Source: Dactylococcopsis salina PCC 8305 (GTDB taxonomy: Bacteria; Cyanobacteriota; Cyanobacteriia; Cyanobacteriales; Rubidibacteraceae). From it: 64,000 bases of DNA. Shown here piece by piece: positions 54,936 through 64,000 of this stretch. A program made the translations under genes and the position numbers. Location: the NCBI RefSeq assembly GCF_000317615.1, contig NC_019780.1, positions 1,385,840-1,449,839 of the forward strand, read 5' to 3'. Below the pieces are notes generated by a model, which was not told the origin of the DNA, ran no database searches, and worked only from the letters and a program-made list of their open reading frames with translations. Each line of letters starts with the position of its first letter. Within the stretch, counting starts at the first letter, position 1.

Positions 54936-55520
54936 TTGAACTGGCAACCCACCTCGACTCTAGAAACCAACTGGCACGCTTTAAAACCCCTTTGGCAAGG
55001 GGGAGAAGACATTGTAAAAACGGGACTCCCCCACGAACAACTTCCCCCAGCCTGGCAAATTTTACTACTGGGAGATGGGTCTCCCACTCGTCACCTGAGA
55101 TTGTTGACTAGAGAACCGATCGAGGTTGATGTGATTGATATGTCACCAATTGGGAATGATCGCGATCGCGCCCCAGGAGGCATTGAAGCCGTCCCTTCTC
55201 CTCGATTGCGCCGTCAAGTTTGGTTACGCACCGCATCAGGACAAAGATTAGCCTATGCGGTTTCTTGGTGGGAAGCGCAAGAGGTGGATGAGTACCTCCA
55301 AAACCGTGCTTTACCGATTTGGGATAACCTTTCTCGCCTCCATACAGAATTATATCGAGATATTCAAGGCATTTACTACGGAGAGTCTGCGGAACTCGAA
55401 AAAGCCTTCGCAGAAGCGGGCCCCTTCTGGGGACGACATTATTTATTTTGGCATAATGGTCAGCCTCTGACTTTAATTTATGAGGTGTTTTCTCCTTACT
55501 TAAAGCGCTATTTAGGTTAG
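54936..55520 (+). CDS. Chorismate lyase (UbiC-like, DUF98)
   Basis: A 194-residue chorismate pyruvate-lyase of cyanobacteria that makes 4-hydroxybenzoate for plastoquinone. Signature segments are [20 protein letters not shown] at about 37-56 and the Arg/Glu-containing [20 protein letters not shown] near the C-terminus. The start is TTG. The gene lies between tRNA-Leu and the second GGCAAAAGGCAAGAGGC element. Confidence 0.85.
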   Translation: MNWQPTSTLETNWHALKPLWQGGEDIVKTGLPHEQLPPAWQILLLGDGSPTRHLRLLTREPIEVDVIDMSPIGNDRDRAPGGIEAVPSPRLRRQVWLRTASGQRLAYAVSWWEAQEVDEYLQNRALPIWDNLSRLHTELYRDIQGIYYGESAELEKAFAEAGPFWGRHYLFWHNGQPLTLIYEVFSPYLKRYLG

Positions 55521-55524
55521 TGCC

Positions 55525-55765
55525 TCCTGAAAAAGTCCATTGGTTGGTTTAGTAAGGCAAAAGGCAAGAGGCAAGAGGCAAGAGGCAAAAGGCAAAAGGC
55601 AAGAGGCAAAAGGCAAAAGGCAAGAGGCAAAAGGCAAAAGGCAAGAGGCAAAAGGCAAGAGGCTTGCATGCAAGTTGCCTTAGGCAAGGTGCGTGACGAT
55701 TGAACAATCAATGAACTTGCATTTTTACCTGAACTGAATCGCCTCAAATCCTTATTTGGTAAACT
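55525..55765. repeat. GGCAAAAGGCAAGAGGC element, copy 2
   Basis: Same element as 14852-15090: CTGAAAAAGTCCATTGGTTG, purine array, TTGCATGCAAG, TGACGATTGAACAATCAATG, TCGCCTCAAATCCTTATTTG, CTTTCAG. The array lengths differ. In both cases a gene (gvpA1, chorismate lyase) is adjacent. The rest of 55521-56098 contains GTTGGGTTTCG repeats and no gene. Confidence 0.85.
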
Positions 55766-56098
55766 TTCAGCTTCTCAACAGCAAACACTAGGTTAGAAAA
55801 AGGAGAAGTTACAAAATTCGATTGGCTTCGATTTTCTACACCCAACCGACGGTTATGTTGTGTTGGGTTTCGCTTTTCTACACCCAACCTACATTTTTGT
55901 CCTTTGTTTTCCAATGACTAATGACTAATGACTAATTTGTGTTGGGTTACGCTTCTCTTCACCCAACCTACAGTTATGCTACGGTTATGCTGTGTTGGGT
56001 TTCGCTTCTCTTCACTAGGGCCTACGGTTATACTCTTCACCCAACCGATGCTTGGCGTGTGTTAATCTGAGAGTTTAGTAACATTGATGTTGTTTGCT

Positions 56099-57706
56099 AT
56101 GACAGAAAGCGCCAACTACGCGATCGATTTTGGGACAAGTAACACGGTTATTACTCGTTGGAATACAACCACAGCAACGGCAGACGTGGTTTCTCTCTCC
56201 AGTGTTTCCCAACAGTTACCGAATAACCCACCGTTAGTTCCCAGTTTGCTATATGTAGAAGATGCGAACCAAGAACAAGTTGTAATTGGTCAAGCGGTGC
56301 GCGATCGCGCTTTGGATGTGAAATCAGACCCGCGTTTCTTTCGGGGTTTTAAACGAGGAATTGCCGCATCAGTACAAGGATTCCTCCCAGAATTAGACGG
56401 AAAAACGGTTACGTTTGAACAAGCTGGAGAATGGTTTTTAGAAAGTCTAACCCAACAACTTCAGCAGCAAGAAAAAACCGAAATTGAGTCATTAGTTTTA
56501 ACGGTTCCAGTTGATAGTTTTGAAGCCTATCGTCACTGGTTAACCACAGTTTGCGGTCATCTCAAAGCAAAACAAGTGCGTTTGATTGATGAACCAACTG
56601 CCGCCGCTTTAGGCTATGGTACAACAAAGCAAGATATTTTGCTAGTGATTGATTTTGGTGGGGGAACGGTTGATTTTTCTCTGGTACAACTGAATTTAGG
56701 AGAAACGGAAAAACAACCCCTTGGTTTTATTTTGAAATGGGGAGACAAACTGTTAGGAGAAAAGTCTTCTCAGAAGGTGAAAACAGCGCGAGTTTATGGG
56801 AAAGCAGGGGCAAATTTAGGGGGAAGTGATCTTGATAATTGGCTGGTTGATTATTTTGTGAGAACACAAGGAGTAGAAAAGTCAGGGTTAACGACTCGTT
56901 TGGCAGAACGATTAAAGGTACAATTGTCTTCTCAAGAAACAGCAGAAGAGGTTTATTTTGATGAGACAACTTTGGACACTTTAGAGTTAAAATTAGAGCG
57001 CGATCGCTTTGAGGAAATTTTACGAGAACATCAGTTTTTTGCTCAACTTGATGATCTGATGACCAATGTGTTACAACAGGGACGACGGAATGGGATTGAA
57101 ACTGAAGATATCCAGTCGGTTTTATTAGTCGGTGGAACGGTTCAAATTCCCGCCGTTAAACAGTGGCTAGAACAGTATTTTGAAGGAACAAAAATTCAAT
57201 GCGATCGACCCTTTAGCGCGATCGCATCGGGTGCGTTACAATTACAATCAGGATTTAAACTGCAAGATTTTCTGTATCATAGCTACGGGATTCGTTATTG
57301 GAATTATCGAGAAAATAAACACAGTTGGCATCCGATTATTAAAGCTGGACAACCCTATCCGATGACAACTCCTGTGGAATTAACCCTCGGCGCTTCTGTG
57401 GAAAATCAGCCCAGTATTGAATTAATTATTGGGGAATTAGGGTCAGAAAATAGCGGCAAAACTGAAGTTTATTTTGATGGGAATCGGTTGGTAACACGGA
57501 CGTTAGATGATGGGGAAAGTAAGGTGATTCCTCTCAATGAAGACGCGAAAACGATCGCACAATTAAATCCTGTGGGGAGTCCAGGACGCGATCGAGTTAA
57601 ACTACAATTTTGGGTGGATCAGCATCGATCGTTACGGATTACAGTCGAGGATTTATTGACCCAAAAAACCTTATTAAAAGAACAAGTGGTGACAGAATTA
57701 AGTTAA
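56099..57706 (+). CDS. Hsp70 family protein (short DnaK-like)
   Basis: A 535-residue protein with the actin-like ATPase (YAIDFGTSNTVITRW at about 6-20, LLVIDFGGGTVDFS near 180, LLVGGTVQIPAVKQWL near 345). The C-terminal part is shorter and unlike the substrate domain of DnaK. It belongs to the divergent Hsp70 group common in cyanobacteria. I chose ATG at 56099; 56084 is a TTG and 56087 an ATG, both in frame. Function is unknown. Confidence 0.88.
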   Translation: MTESANYAIDFGTSNTVITRWNTTTATADVVSLSSVSQQLPNNPPLVPSLLYVEDANQEQVVIGQAVRDRALDVKSDPRFFRGFKRGIAASVQGFLPELDGKTVTFEQAGEWFLESLTQQLQQQEKTEIESLVLTVPVDSFEAYRHWLTTVCGHLKAKQVRLIDEPTAAALGYGTTKQDILLVIDFGGGTVDFSLVQLNLGETEKQPLGFILKWGDKLLGEKSSQKVKTARVYGKAGANLGGSDLDNWLVDYFVRTQGVEKSGLTTRLAERLKVQLSSQETAEEVYFDETTLDTLELKLERDRFEEILREHQFFAQLDDLMTNVLQQGRRNGIETEDIQSVLLVGGTVQIPAVKQWLEQYFEGTKIQCDRPFSAIASGALQLQSGFKLQDFLYHSYGIRYWNYRENKHSWHPIIKAGQPYPMTTPVELTLGASVENQPSIELIIGELGSENSGKTEVYFDGNRLVTRTLDDGESKVIPLNEDAKTIAQLNPVGSPGRDRVKLQFWVDQHRSLRITVEDLLTQKTLLKEQVVTELS

Positions 57707-57773
57707 TGATAACGACAATAATAAATAATTCTTGTACGGGTTAATAACCTCTGAACCTAGTTCTAATTTTATT

Positions 57774-58228
57774 CTATATTGCTACCAGTTTATTGATAAA
57801 CTCTTTAATCTCATCAAAGCAATCATCTTTTAAATTCCAGTATCCATTTTTAGCCGCAACTCCTAATGAATTCACAAGTGGATTCTTAGTCGCAAGAAAA
57901 GCTAAAACTTTAGCTTTTGAGATTTTTATATTTTTTTCTTCATCAGGAAGATTATCTAAACAGCATTGAATATATTCTTCTATACAGTGATCAATAGAAT
58001 TTTTCTTAATTGATTTAAGGCATAAATCTTCTAGCATTCCTTCATCGCTATTATTGGGCATAATAAAGATACCAACTCGCATTCCTTTTTCCTTAATTAC
58101 TTCATTAATTGTTTTAGGAAAAAATTCTCAATTGTTTGCTCATTTAGTAACGCTTCAAAAAAAGAAACTTCATCCTTACCCTCAACTAATAAGAGTTGAT
58201 TTGATTTAATTCTAAGTTTTTCATTCAT
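57774..58228 (-). pseudogene. Broken TOPRIM/DUF3226-type gene
   Basis: The start ATG overlaps the stop of the ATPase gene (TAATG). The first 43 codons read MNEKLRIKSNQLLLVEGKDE, the TOPRIM start, then stop at 58097. Out of frame and just after, PKTINEVIKEKGMRVGIFIM and NNSDEGMLEDL read on, the C-terminal half of DUF3226. About 60 residues of the usual core are missing and a frame change is present. The gene is thus decayed by an internal deletion. DUF3226 and an OLD-type ATPase commonly form a two-gene, probably defensive, system. Confidence 0.75.
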
Positions 58229-59313
58229 TATCTAACCTCAATTTCTTCCTGAATTCCTACCATCAAAGTATCTCCTTCATATTGAAACGCCTTATGTTCA
58301 CCCTTAGCGTTTCTTTCAATTCTAAATAAACTTACAAAGTCTTCTCTTAACTCTGGTTTCATCGTCTGATAAACGTTAACCAATGATTCTATACATTCAT
58401 AGGAGTGAGTGACAAGAAATAATTGAACATTGCTTTGAAAAGCCATTTTTAACATTGCTTTCCACAAGACAGCAAGGGTTTTATAATGAAAGCCATTTTC
58501 AATTTCATCAATAATCAAAATGCCATTTTTATTTTCAGAGATTGAAGCCAGTATCGCCAATATTCTAATAAATCCATCACCCATGACATTAATAGGAACT
58601 AAATTATCTAAACCAAGATCAGCATAAACAATTCCTCGATTTCCCATTCTAATATCAAGTAATCTTGGTTCGATTTCTTGCAAAGCGGTAATGATTGATT
58701 TTAACTTCTTTCTAATGATTGCTTTTTCAAGTTGTTGACCTAAACTAGACATGATAGTATTGGGACTGAGGAAAGTTGCAGTCAGATTTTCTCGATAATT
58801 ATGAGGGATTGAGATTTCACCTTGACCTTGCTTCAATCGAATTAAACTCTGATAGCTATTTTGGTTATCAATACTATAATTAAACTGTATTCCTTCTATT
58901 TCAGAATTGTATTCATTACTGGGGGAAGTGTAGCTAAATAAATCATTTTCATTTAAGTTTGATTTTTCAGAAAACTGCTGTTGGTTAGTTTGCGTTGTCT
59001 GATGAATTGGCTCGATTTGAAGCTGTCTATTTTGAGAAGTTAATTTTCCCCGAATTTGGGGAGTGTGAGAAAAATTTAAGTCTTTAAATAAATAGCTAAA
59101 ATCATCAGCTTCAGTTAAATTAAAATTGCGAAAATTATGAATTCTTAAAGATAATTGTGGATTGGACATTCCAGATAACAGAAAAATGGCTTCTAAAATA
59201 GATGTTTTTCCACAGTTGTTTCTTCCTGTAATTAAATTGACTTGCTTAATTTCGCGAATCTCTAATGATTCTATATCTCGAAAATGATAAATATCTAACT
59301 CGGTAAAATACAT
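58228..59313 (-). CDS. OLD-like AAA ATPase
   Basis: A 361-residue ATPase. Walker A GRNNCGKTS is near residues 30-38 and Walker B ILIIDEIENGFH near 260-271. ITHSYECIE-like VTHSYECIE follows (about 295). The start ATG at 59313 gives MYFTELDIYHFRDIES, the usual RecF/OLD type opening; an in-frame TTG at 59340 adds nine residues. It is coupled to the broken DUF3226 gene. It may act in nucleic-acid defence or repair. Confidence 0.82.
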   Translation of the reverse strand: MYFTELDIYHFRDIESLEIREIKQVNLITGRNNCGKTSILEAIFLLSGMSNPQLSLRIHNFRNFNLTEADDFSYLFKDLNFSHTPQIRGKLTSQNRQLQIEPIHQTTQTNQQQFSEKSNLNENDLFSYTSPSNEYNSEIEGIQFNYSIDNQNSYQSLIRLKQGQGEISIPHNYRENLTATFLSPNTIMSSLGQQLEKAIIRKKLKSIITALQEIEPRLLDIRMGNRGIVYADLGLDNLVPINVMGDGFIRILAILASISENKNGILIIDEIENGFHYKTLAVLWKAMLKMAFQSNVQLFLVTHSYECIESLVNVYQTMKPELREDFVSLFRIERNAKGEHKAFQYEGDTLMVGIQEEIEVR

Positions 59314-59412
59314 AATGTTAAAAGTCCATTCAGTGTTCAAATTGATCAGTATGTTGATGACAAGAGGAAATAATCAAGCTAAGATAATTTTAGTTTCAGC
59401 TTGAGTCGTCAA

Positions 59413-59766
59413 ATGAAAAACATCATTTCAGTCCTGTTATTAGCGAGTTTGGGAATCTTTCAGGGAGAAACAATTGTTTCTGCACAATCTGATTTTAGAG
59501 AACAACAATCTCTGTGTACAGCCAGCTTGGTTGCTAATAATCTTAACGCTCGCATTACCCTTCGCTCTGGACCAGGTACAAACTTTAAAAGTTTAGGTTA
59601 TGGTCTAGTGGGAGATTATATTTATATCTTGGCAACAAATCCACCAGAAGCTGATTATGCCAGAGATCGTCAAGGATACTTTTGGTATCGAGTCGGTTTT
59701 CCGAGAAGTGGCGCTCAAGGATGGATTCGAGAAGATTTTTTAAAGAAGTTTTGTCAGTATGATTAA
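59413..59766 (+). CDS. Secreted SH3 domain protein
   Basis: A 117-residue protein with a signal peptide (ISVLLLASLGIFQGETIVSA) and one bacterial SH3 domain (LNARITLRSGPGTNFKSLGY, then WIREDFLKKF). The four cysteines may form disulfides. It probably binds the cell wall in the periplasm. The start ATG at 59413 is chosen over TTG at 59401. Confidence 0.8.
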   Translation: MKNIISVLLLASLGIFQGETIVSAQSDFREQQSLCTASLVANNLNARITLRSGPGTNFKSLGYGLVGDYIYILATNPPEADYARDRQGYFWYRVGFPRSGAQGWIREDFLKKFCQYD

Positions 59767-59914
59767 TGTTGTTTGGTGGTAATCACAGAAGTGATGAAAA
59801 GAGATTATCGCCTAATGTCAGCTAACTGTAACAAAAAATACAAATCCCCTGCCATGAACGCCCATAGTTTGAGAGACTAGAAAAGCAGTAATAAAAAATA
59901 GACGGGAGGATTGT

Positions 59915-61102
59915 GTGCGCCGATCGCGTAATATCCCTTTAGCCAATCGTGTCCAGGAAGTTACCCCTTCCTTAAGCCTAGAGATTTCAGCGAAAGCCAA
60001 AGCCATGAAAGCGGATGGCTTAGATGTATGTAGTTTAAGCGCGGGAGAACCCGATTTTAATACCCCCGATCATGTCATCGCAGCGGCAAAATGCGCTTTA
60101 GACGAGGGAAAAACTCGTTATGGATCAGCCGCCGGAGAGGGAAAACTCCGCAGCGCGATCGCGCAAAAACTCCAGACAGAGAACAATTTACCCTATTCCC
60201 CAAACCAAGTGATTGTCACCAATGGGGGAAAGTATTCCCTTTTTAATTTAATGCAAGCTCTCATCAATCCAGAAGACGAGGTGATTATTCCCTCTCCTTA
60301 CTGGTTAAGCTATCCCGAAATGGTGAAACTTGCTGCAGGAACACCTGTCATTGTTCCCACGACGGCTCAACAACAGTATAAAATTACCGCGCAACAACTA
60401 CAAGACAGTATTACCCCTCGCAGTAAACTGTTTATTCTGAATTCTCCCAGTAATCCCACTGGCGCGGTTTATTCACGGGAAGAGTTAACTGCTTTAGCAG
60501 ATGTAATTGTCAAAAATGATCTCTGGGTGGTTTCCGATGAAATCTATGAGAAAATTCTCTATGACCAAGCCGAACATATTAGTATTGGCAGTTTAAACCC
60601 AGAAATTTTTGCCCGTACTCTGGTGAGTAGTGGCTTTGCTAAAACTTACGCGATGACGGGTTGGCGAGTGGGTTATTTAGCGGGGAATCAAGAGATTATT
60701 AACGCGATGATTAGCATCCAAAGTCATAGTACCTCTAATGTCTGTACGTTTGCCCAATACGGCGCGATCGAGGCGTTAGAAAATCCCCTTTCCCAAGATG
60801 CGATCAAAGAAATGTTAACGGCTTTCACGGAACGGCGAAAAATGGTTTTAGAGATTCTCTCCACTATTCCCGAAGTGAGTTGTTCTGAACCTTATGGGGC
60901 ATTTTATCTATTTTTGGACATTAGTAAAACGGGAAAAACTTCCTTTAACTTTGCCAATGAGTTTTTAGAAGAAATGCAAGTGGCGACTGTTCCTGGCATC
61001 GCGTTTGGTAATGATTCCTGTATTCGTCTATCTTACGCCACTGACATGACTACCCTAGAAAAGGCTTTAGAACGTCTCACAAAATTTGTCCAAACTGCTT
61101 AA
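59915..61102 (+). CDS. aspC: Class I aspartate aminotransferase
   Basis: A 395-residue PLP enzyme transferring amino groups between aspartate and 2-oxoglutarate. The PLP lysine is in [20 protein letters not shown] at about 232-250. [16 protein letters not shown] and [12 protein letters not shown] are typical. The start is GTG after GGGAGGA. Confidence 0.93.
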   Translation: MRRSRNIPLANRVQEVTPSLSLEISAKAKAMKADGLDVCSLSAGEPDFNTPDHVIAAAKCALDEGKTRYGSAAGEGKLRSAIAQKLQTENNLPYSPNQVIVTNGGKYSLFNLMQALINPEDEVIIPSPYWLSYPEMVKLAAGTPVIVPTTAQQQYKITAQQLQDSITPRSKLFILNSPSNPTGAVYSREELTALADVIVKNDLWVVSDEIYEKILYDQAEHISIGSLNPEIFARTLVSSGFAKTYAMTGWRVGYLAGNQEIINAMISIQSHSTSNVCTFAQYGAIEALENPLSQDAIKEMLTAFTERRKMVLEILSTIPEVSCSEPYGAFYLFLDISKTGKTSFNFANEFLEEMQVATVPGIAFGNDSCIRLSYATDMTTLEKALERLTKFVQTA

Positions 61103-61249
61103 AAGATTGCCACAAAAATCTTCCTGAAAGCTGATTAACGCCTGAGACACAATTGCTAAATTAAATCGCGATATTATTAAGTCGAGTTTGATCACGTCTG
61201 AGAAGACAGAAAAGACTTTTGGGAAAAAGCAAGTAGGAGGGTAAAGAAG

Positions 61250-62491
61250 ATGAACACAGAGAATAACCGCAAACAAATTGCTTTAATTTCTGTTCATGGT
61301 GATCCCGCGGTGGATATTGGTGGCGAAGAAGCGGGAGGACAAAATGTTTATGTGCGTCAAGTGGGAGAAGCGCTGGCTCAGTTAGGATGGGAAGTAGATA
61401 TGTTTACTCGTCTTGCTGATGCGGATCAATCTCCTTTGGTACAGCATCAAGCCCATTGTCGCACGATTCGCCTTAGCGCTGGTCCGAAAACTTTTATTCC
61501 CCGACAAGAGATTTTTGAACATTGCGATCGATTTCTGGAAGAGTTCATCAAGTTTAGTCGCCAAGAGGGGAGAAACTATGCTTTGATTCATACCAATTAC
61601 TGGCTTTCGGCGTGGGTAGGGTTAGAATTGCGTCGAAGATTATCTTTGCCGATGATACACACTTATCATTCTTTAGGTGCGGTTAAATATCAATCGGTAC
61701 AAGAACCCCCAGAAACCGCAACTCGACGCTTAGAAATCGAAAAGGCGGCTTTAGAAACCGCAGAATGTATTGTCGCCACCAGTCCCCAAGAAAAAGACTA
61801 TCTGCGATCGCTGGTTTCCAGTCGTGGTAATATCGAGATTATTCCCTGCGGTACGGATATTAATCACTTTGGTTCGATTACCTACGAACAAGCGCGAGAA
61901 AAACTGGGCTTTTCTCCAGAGGAAAAGGTGATTTACTATGTGGGACGTTTCGATCCCCGTAAGGGAATTGAAACCTTAGTGAGGGCGATACATCAATCTC
62001 AGATTCGATCGCAATCTCCGATTCGTCTAATTATCGCTGGTGCTTATCGTCCAGGTCAAAGTGACGGGAAAGAGAAGGAACGCATTAGTCAGATTGTCAA
62101 GGAATTGGGATTAGAAGAGATGACAGAATTTCCAGGACGGATTTCTGATGAGAATCTTCCGATTTATTTCGCCGCCGCTGATGTTTGTGTTGTTCCTAGT
62201 CATTATGAACCGTTCGGTTTAGTTCCAATTGAAGCGATGGCGAGTGGTACACCAGTGGTGGGAAGTGCTGTCGGTGGTTTGAATTTTACGGTGGTTTCTG
62301 AAGAAACGGGGTTATTAGTTCCTCCCAAAGATGAGGAAGCCTTTGCAAACGCCATCGATCGAGTTTTAAGTGATCCACAATGGCGCAATCAACTCGGAAA
62401 AAATGCAAGGAAACGCATGGAGGAGGAATTTAGCTGGGAAGGAGTGGCTTCCCAACTGAATGATTTATACTCTCGTTTTGTCACCCTTTAG
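61250..62491 (+). CDS. Glycosyltransferase family 4 protein
   Basis: A 413-residue GT-B glycosyltransferase. The N-terminal SVHGDPAVDIGGEEAGGQNV and the catalytic EX7E motif in HYEPFGLVPIEAMASGTPVV are the family signatures. It resembles sucrose-phosphate/sucrose synthase type enzymes in the GGQNVYVR segment, but the sugar acceptor is unknown. It converges on alr and the stop codons overlap by 11 bases. Confidence 0.88.
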   Translation: MNTENNRKQIALISVHGDPAVDIGGEEAGGQNVYVRQVGEALAQLGWEVDMFTRLADADQSPLVQHQAHCRTIRLSAGPKTFIPRQEIFEHCDRFLEEFIKFSRQEGRNYALIHTNYWLSAWVGLELRRRLSLPMIHTYHSLGAVKYQSVQEPPETATRRLEIEKAALETAECIVATSPQEKDYLRSLVSSRGNIEIIPCGTDINHFGSITYEQAREKLGFSPEEKVIYYVGRFDPRKGIETLVRAIHQSQIRSQSPIRLIIAGAYRPGQSDGKEKERISQIVKELGLEEMTEFPGRISDENLPIYFAAADVCVVPSHYEPFGLVPIEAMASGTPVVGSAVGGLNFTVVSEETGLLVPPKDEEAFANAIDRVLSDPQWRNQLGKNARKRMEEEFSWEGVASQLNDLYSRFVTL

Positions 62492-63692
62492 CGAGACGAG
62501 GGAGACGATGCTTAAATCCACATAAAATTTCCCAGGAGATTGTTCCCAATTGTTGCGCCCAATCATCGGCGGTAAGGCTTTGTTCTCCTTCTTTTCCGAT
62601 GAGGGTGACGATTTCTCCCACTTGGATGTTGTCACAGGAGGTTACGTCTAACATCAGTTGATCCATGGTAATCGCCCCGATTTGTTGCAGTTTTTGTCCT
62701 TTCCATAACACTTGTAACCGATTGGAAAGATTTCGGGGAACGCCATCAGCATAACCGATGCCAACAACTGCAATGCGGCAAGGTCGATCGGTGATATATT
62801 TATGTCCGTAGCTAACGCCAGCACCCGCAGGAAGGTCTTTAATTTGGGTGATGCGAGCTTTTACTTGTAAGACGGGTTCTAGGGGCGCGATGTCGCGAAG
62901 CGACCGCCCTTCGGGCATCGAGGTAAATTTGGGGGAGGGAGATAATCCATAAAGCGCTAACCCCACTCGTACTAAGTCGTAGTGTAAACTTCGATCGCGC
63001 AATGTTCCTGCGGAGTTGGCAAGATGGAGACAGGGGGGCGTATAGTTGAGGCTGGTTTTTAATCGCTCGATCGCGCGATCGAATCGGGATTTTTGCAACC
63101 ACATAAAACTTTCTTCGTTCTCATCTGCGGTGGCTAAATGAGAATAGATACTTTTGATTTCCAACTCCTGAAACTGCTGAATCAGGGAAACAAAAGCAAC
63201 GGCTTCCTCCCAAAGCACGCCCAACCGTGACATTCCAGTATCTAACTTGAGATGAACGGGCAAAGTTTTTCCCGTTTTTCGTAAAGTTTCCGCGAACACC
63301 TGCGCTTGTTGGGGGGAACATAACGTCGCTTCTAAATCCCACCGCGAGAAGGCTTCGATTTCTTCAATTGTATTAATCGCCCCTAACACGAGAATCGGCG
63401 CATCAATATCAGCTAAACGTAAATCAATCCCTTCTTGTAAGGTGGCTACGGCTAACGCCTCCCCTCCCGCGTCTAAAACGGTTTTGGCAACTGTTACCGC
63501 ACCGTGACCATAAGCATCCGCTTTTACCACTGCCATTAGGCTGGTTTTGGGGGATAATAATTGTTTGATGGTTTTGACATTCTGGTAGAGGGCAGCTTGA
63601 TTAATTTCTACCCAAGCTCGATCGGTGTTTAAAAAAGCTGACGAAGAGGCGATCTCAACTTTTGCCGTTAGACGATTCCCACTTAATACCAC
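62481..63692 (-). CDS. alr: Alanine racemase (with an in-frame repeat insertion)
   Basis: A 403-residue PLP enzyme making D-alanine for peptidoglycan. The PLP lysine is in AVVKADAYGHGA at about 54-65; the second catalytic Tyr is in GVSYGHKYIT near 290. Between LSPSP and PLEPVLQVK an insertion of about 16 residues contains MPEGRSLRDIA, encoded by a palindromic repeat (62884-62922). Start GTG at 63692 is chosen; a shorter start cannot be excluded. Confidence 0.92.
   Translation of the reverse strand: MVLSGNRLTAKVEIASSSAFLNTDRAWVEINQAALYQNVKTIKQLLSPKTSLMAVVKADAYGHGAVTVAKTVLDAGGEALAVATLQEGIDLRLADIDAPILVLGAINTIEEIEAFSRWDLEATLCSPQQAQVFAETLRKTGKTLPVHLKLDTGMSRLGVLWEEAVAFVSLIQQFQELEIKSIYSHLATADENEESFMWLQKSRFDRAIERLKTSLNYTPPCLHLANSAGTLRDRSLHYDLVRVGLALYGLSPSPKFTSMPEGRSLRDIAPLEPVLQVKARITQIKDLPAGAGVSYGHKYITDRPCRIAVVGIGYADGVPRNLSNRLQVLWKGQKLQQIGAITMDQLMLDVTSCDNIQVGEIVTLIGKEGEQSLTADDWAQQLGTISWEILCGFKHRLPRLAKG
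62884..62922. repeat. Palindromic repeat inside alr
   Basis: GCGCGATGTCGCGAAGCGAC followed by CGCCCTTCGGGCATCG. It forms nested hairpins and reads in frame as MPEGRSLRDIA. This type of repeat is known in cyanobacteria and is rarely within coding genes. Confidence 0.75.
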
Positions 63693-63758
63693 AATTCACT
63701 CCTCACTCACATTGAAACAGAATTTTATCACCTCATTTTAATCAAGGAGTGACTGATT

Positions 63759-64000
63759 TTAACCCCCACTCACTGGCGGAATTAAAACCACCTCATCCCC
63801 ATCCTTTAAAGTCGTTTCTGGGGGAACAAAACTTAAATTCACCCCAAAACGAGTAATTTCTCGCCACTGTTCCAGTTGAGGATGTTCACTAATAATTTGG
63901 TCTAACACGGCTTTAACTGGCGTTTGGGGAGGAAATTGTTGCTGGATTTCTTCCACCCCATAAGCCTCTTGATAAGCGGCAAACAGTTTAACCGTAACTG
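63759..64000 (-). CDS. moaD: Molybdopterin synthase small subunit MoaD (partial)
   Basis: The C-terminal 80 or so residues of MoaD, cut by the window end. It ends in VLIPPVSGG, where the terminal Gly-Gly becomes a thiocarboxylate for molybdopterin synthesis. Residues before the window start VKLFAAYQEAYG match the family. The first part lies beyond base 64000. Confidence 0.92.
   Translation of the reverse strand, partial: VTVKLFAAYQEAYGVEEIQQQFPPQTPVKAVLDQIISEHPQLEQWREITRFGVNLSFVPPETTLKDGDEVVLIPPVSGG

Overview
The window looks like chromosome of a unicellular, gas-vacuolate cyanobacterium. Direct signs are phycocyanobilin:ferredoxin oxidoreductase (pcyA), ferredoxin-thioredoxin reductase (ftrV), tocopherol cyclase, a photosystem II-associated radical SAM protein, UbiC-like chorismate lyase, many HIP1-type GCGATCGC sites and a gas vesicle (gvp) locus. 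AT-rich sequence with dense HIP1 and short palindromic repeats suggests, as inference only, the Dactylococcopsis/Halothece group of halophilic cyanobacteria.

Layout. 1-13.9 kb: housekeeping and small conserved genes (rsmD, a RelE-type toxin-antitoxin pair, RNase II/R, rpsR-rpmG, an RDD protein, tatA, pcyA, ftrV, a MOSC protein, plsC). 14.0-22.4 kb: the gas vesicle region, the most unusual part. A GvpF/L gene is divergent from two tandem gvp units. Unit 1 (15.2-17.4 kb) is a decayed duplicate: promoter, gvpA, an internally deleted gvpC, a 101-bp tail segment, mntA with a nonsense-mutated hepT, a small basic ORF and a 47-residue ORF. Unit 2 (17.4-22.4 kb) is complete: promoter, gvpA, gvpC, gvpN, the same 101-bp tail, truncated xisH with xisI, gvpJ, the same 47-residue ORF, gvpK, gvpF/L and gvpG. 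The two units carry different small two-gene modules between the same two flanking motifs.

22.4-37.3 kb: NUDIX hydrolase, folK, a SelD-N-type flavoprotein, DUF1830, a radical SAM protein, a DICT/degenerate HD-GYP protein, a pentapeptide protein, an HtrA-type protease, tocopherol cyclase, a GST, DUF1350, ssb, der and ecfT. 37.3-46.7 kb: a repeat-rich gap, then dnaJ-dnaK-hemC and the pstS-C-A-B phosphate operon with putative Pho boxes and a clear terminator, all on the minus strand. 46.9-50.8 kb: rplS, tRNA-Trp, secE, nusG, rplK, rplA, an L10 leader with attenuator, rplJ and rplL.

50.8-64.0 kb: a 1.3-kb repeat-only gap with a 275-bp tandem element, a pirin-like fragment, an N-terminally truncated CYP120-like P450, a TPR protein, tRNA-Leu(GAG), chorismate lyase, an Hsp70-like protein, an OLD-like ATPase with a broken TOPRIM (DUF3226) partner, an SH3 protein, an aspartate aminotransferase, a glycosyltransferase, alanine racemase with an in-frame palindromic repeat insertion, and the end of moaD. 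Intergenic regions are crowded with several families of palindromic and tandem repeats and MITE-like elements. No CRISPR array, rRNA or intact transposase was seen.
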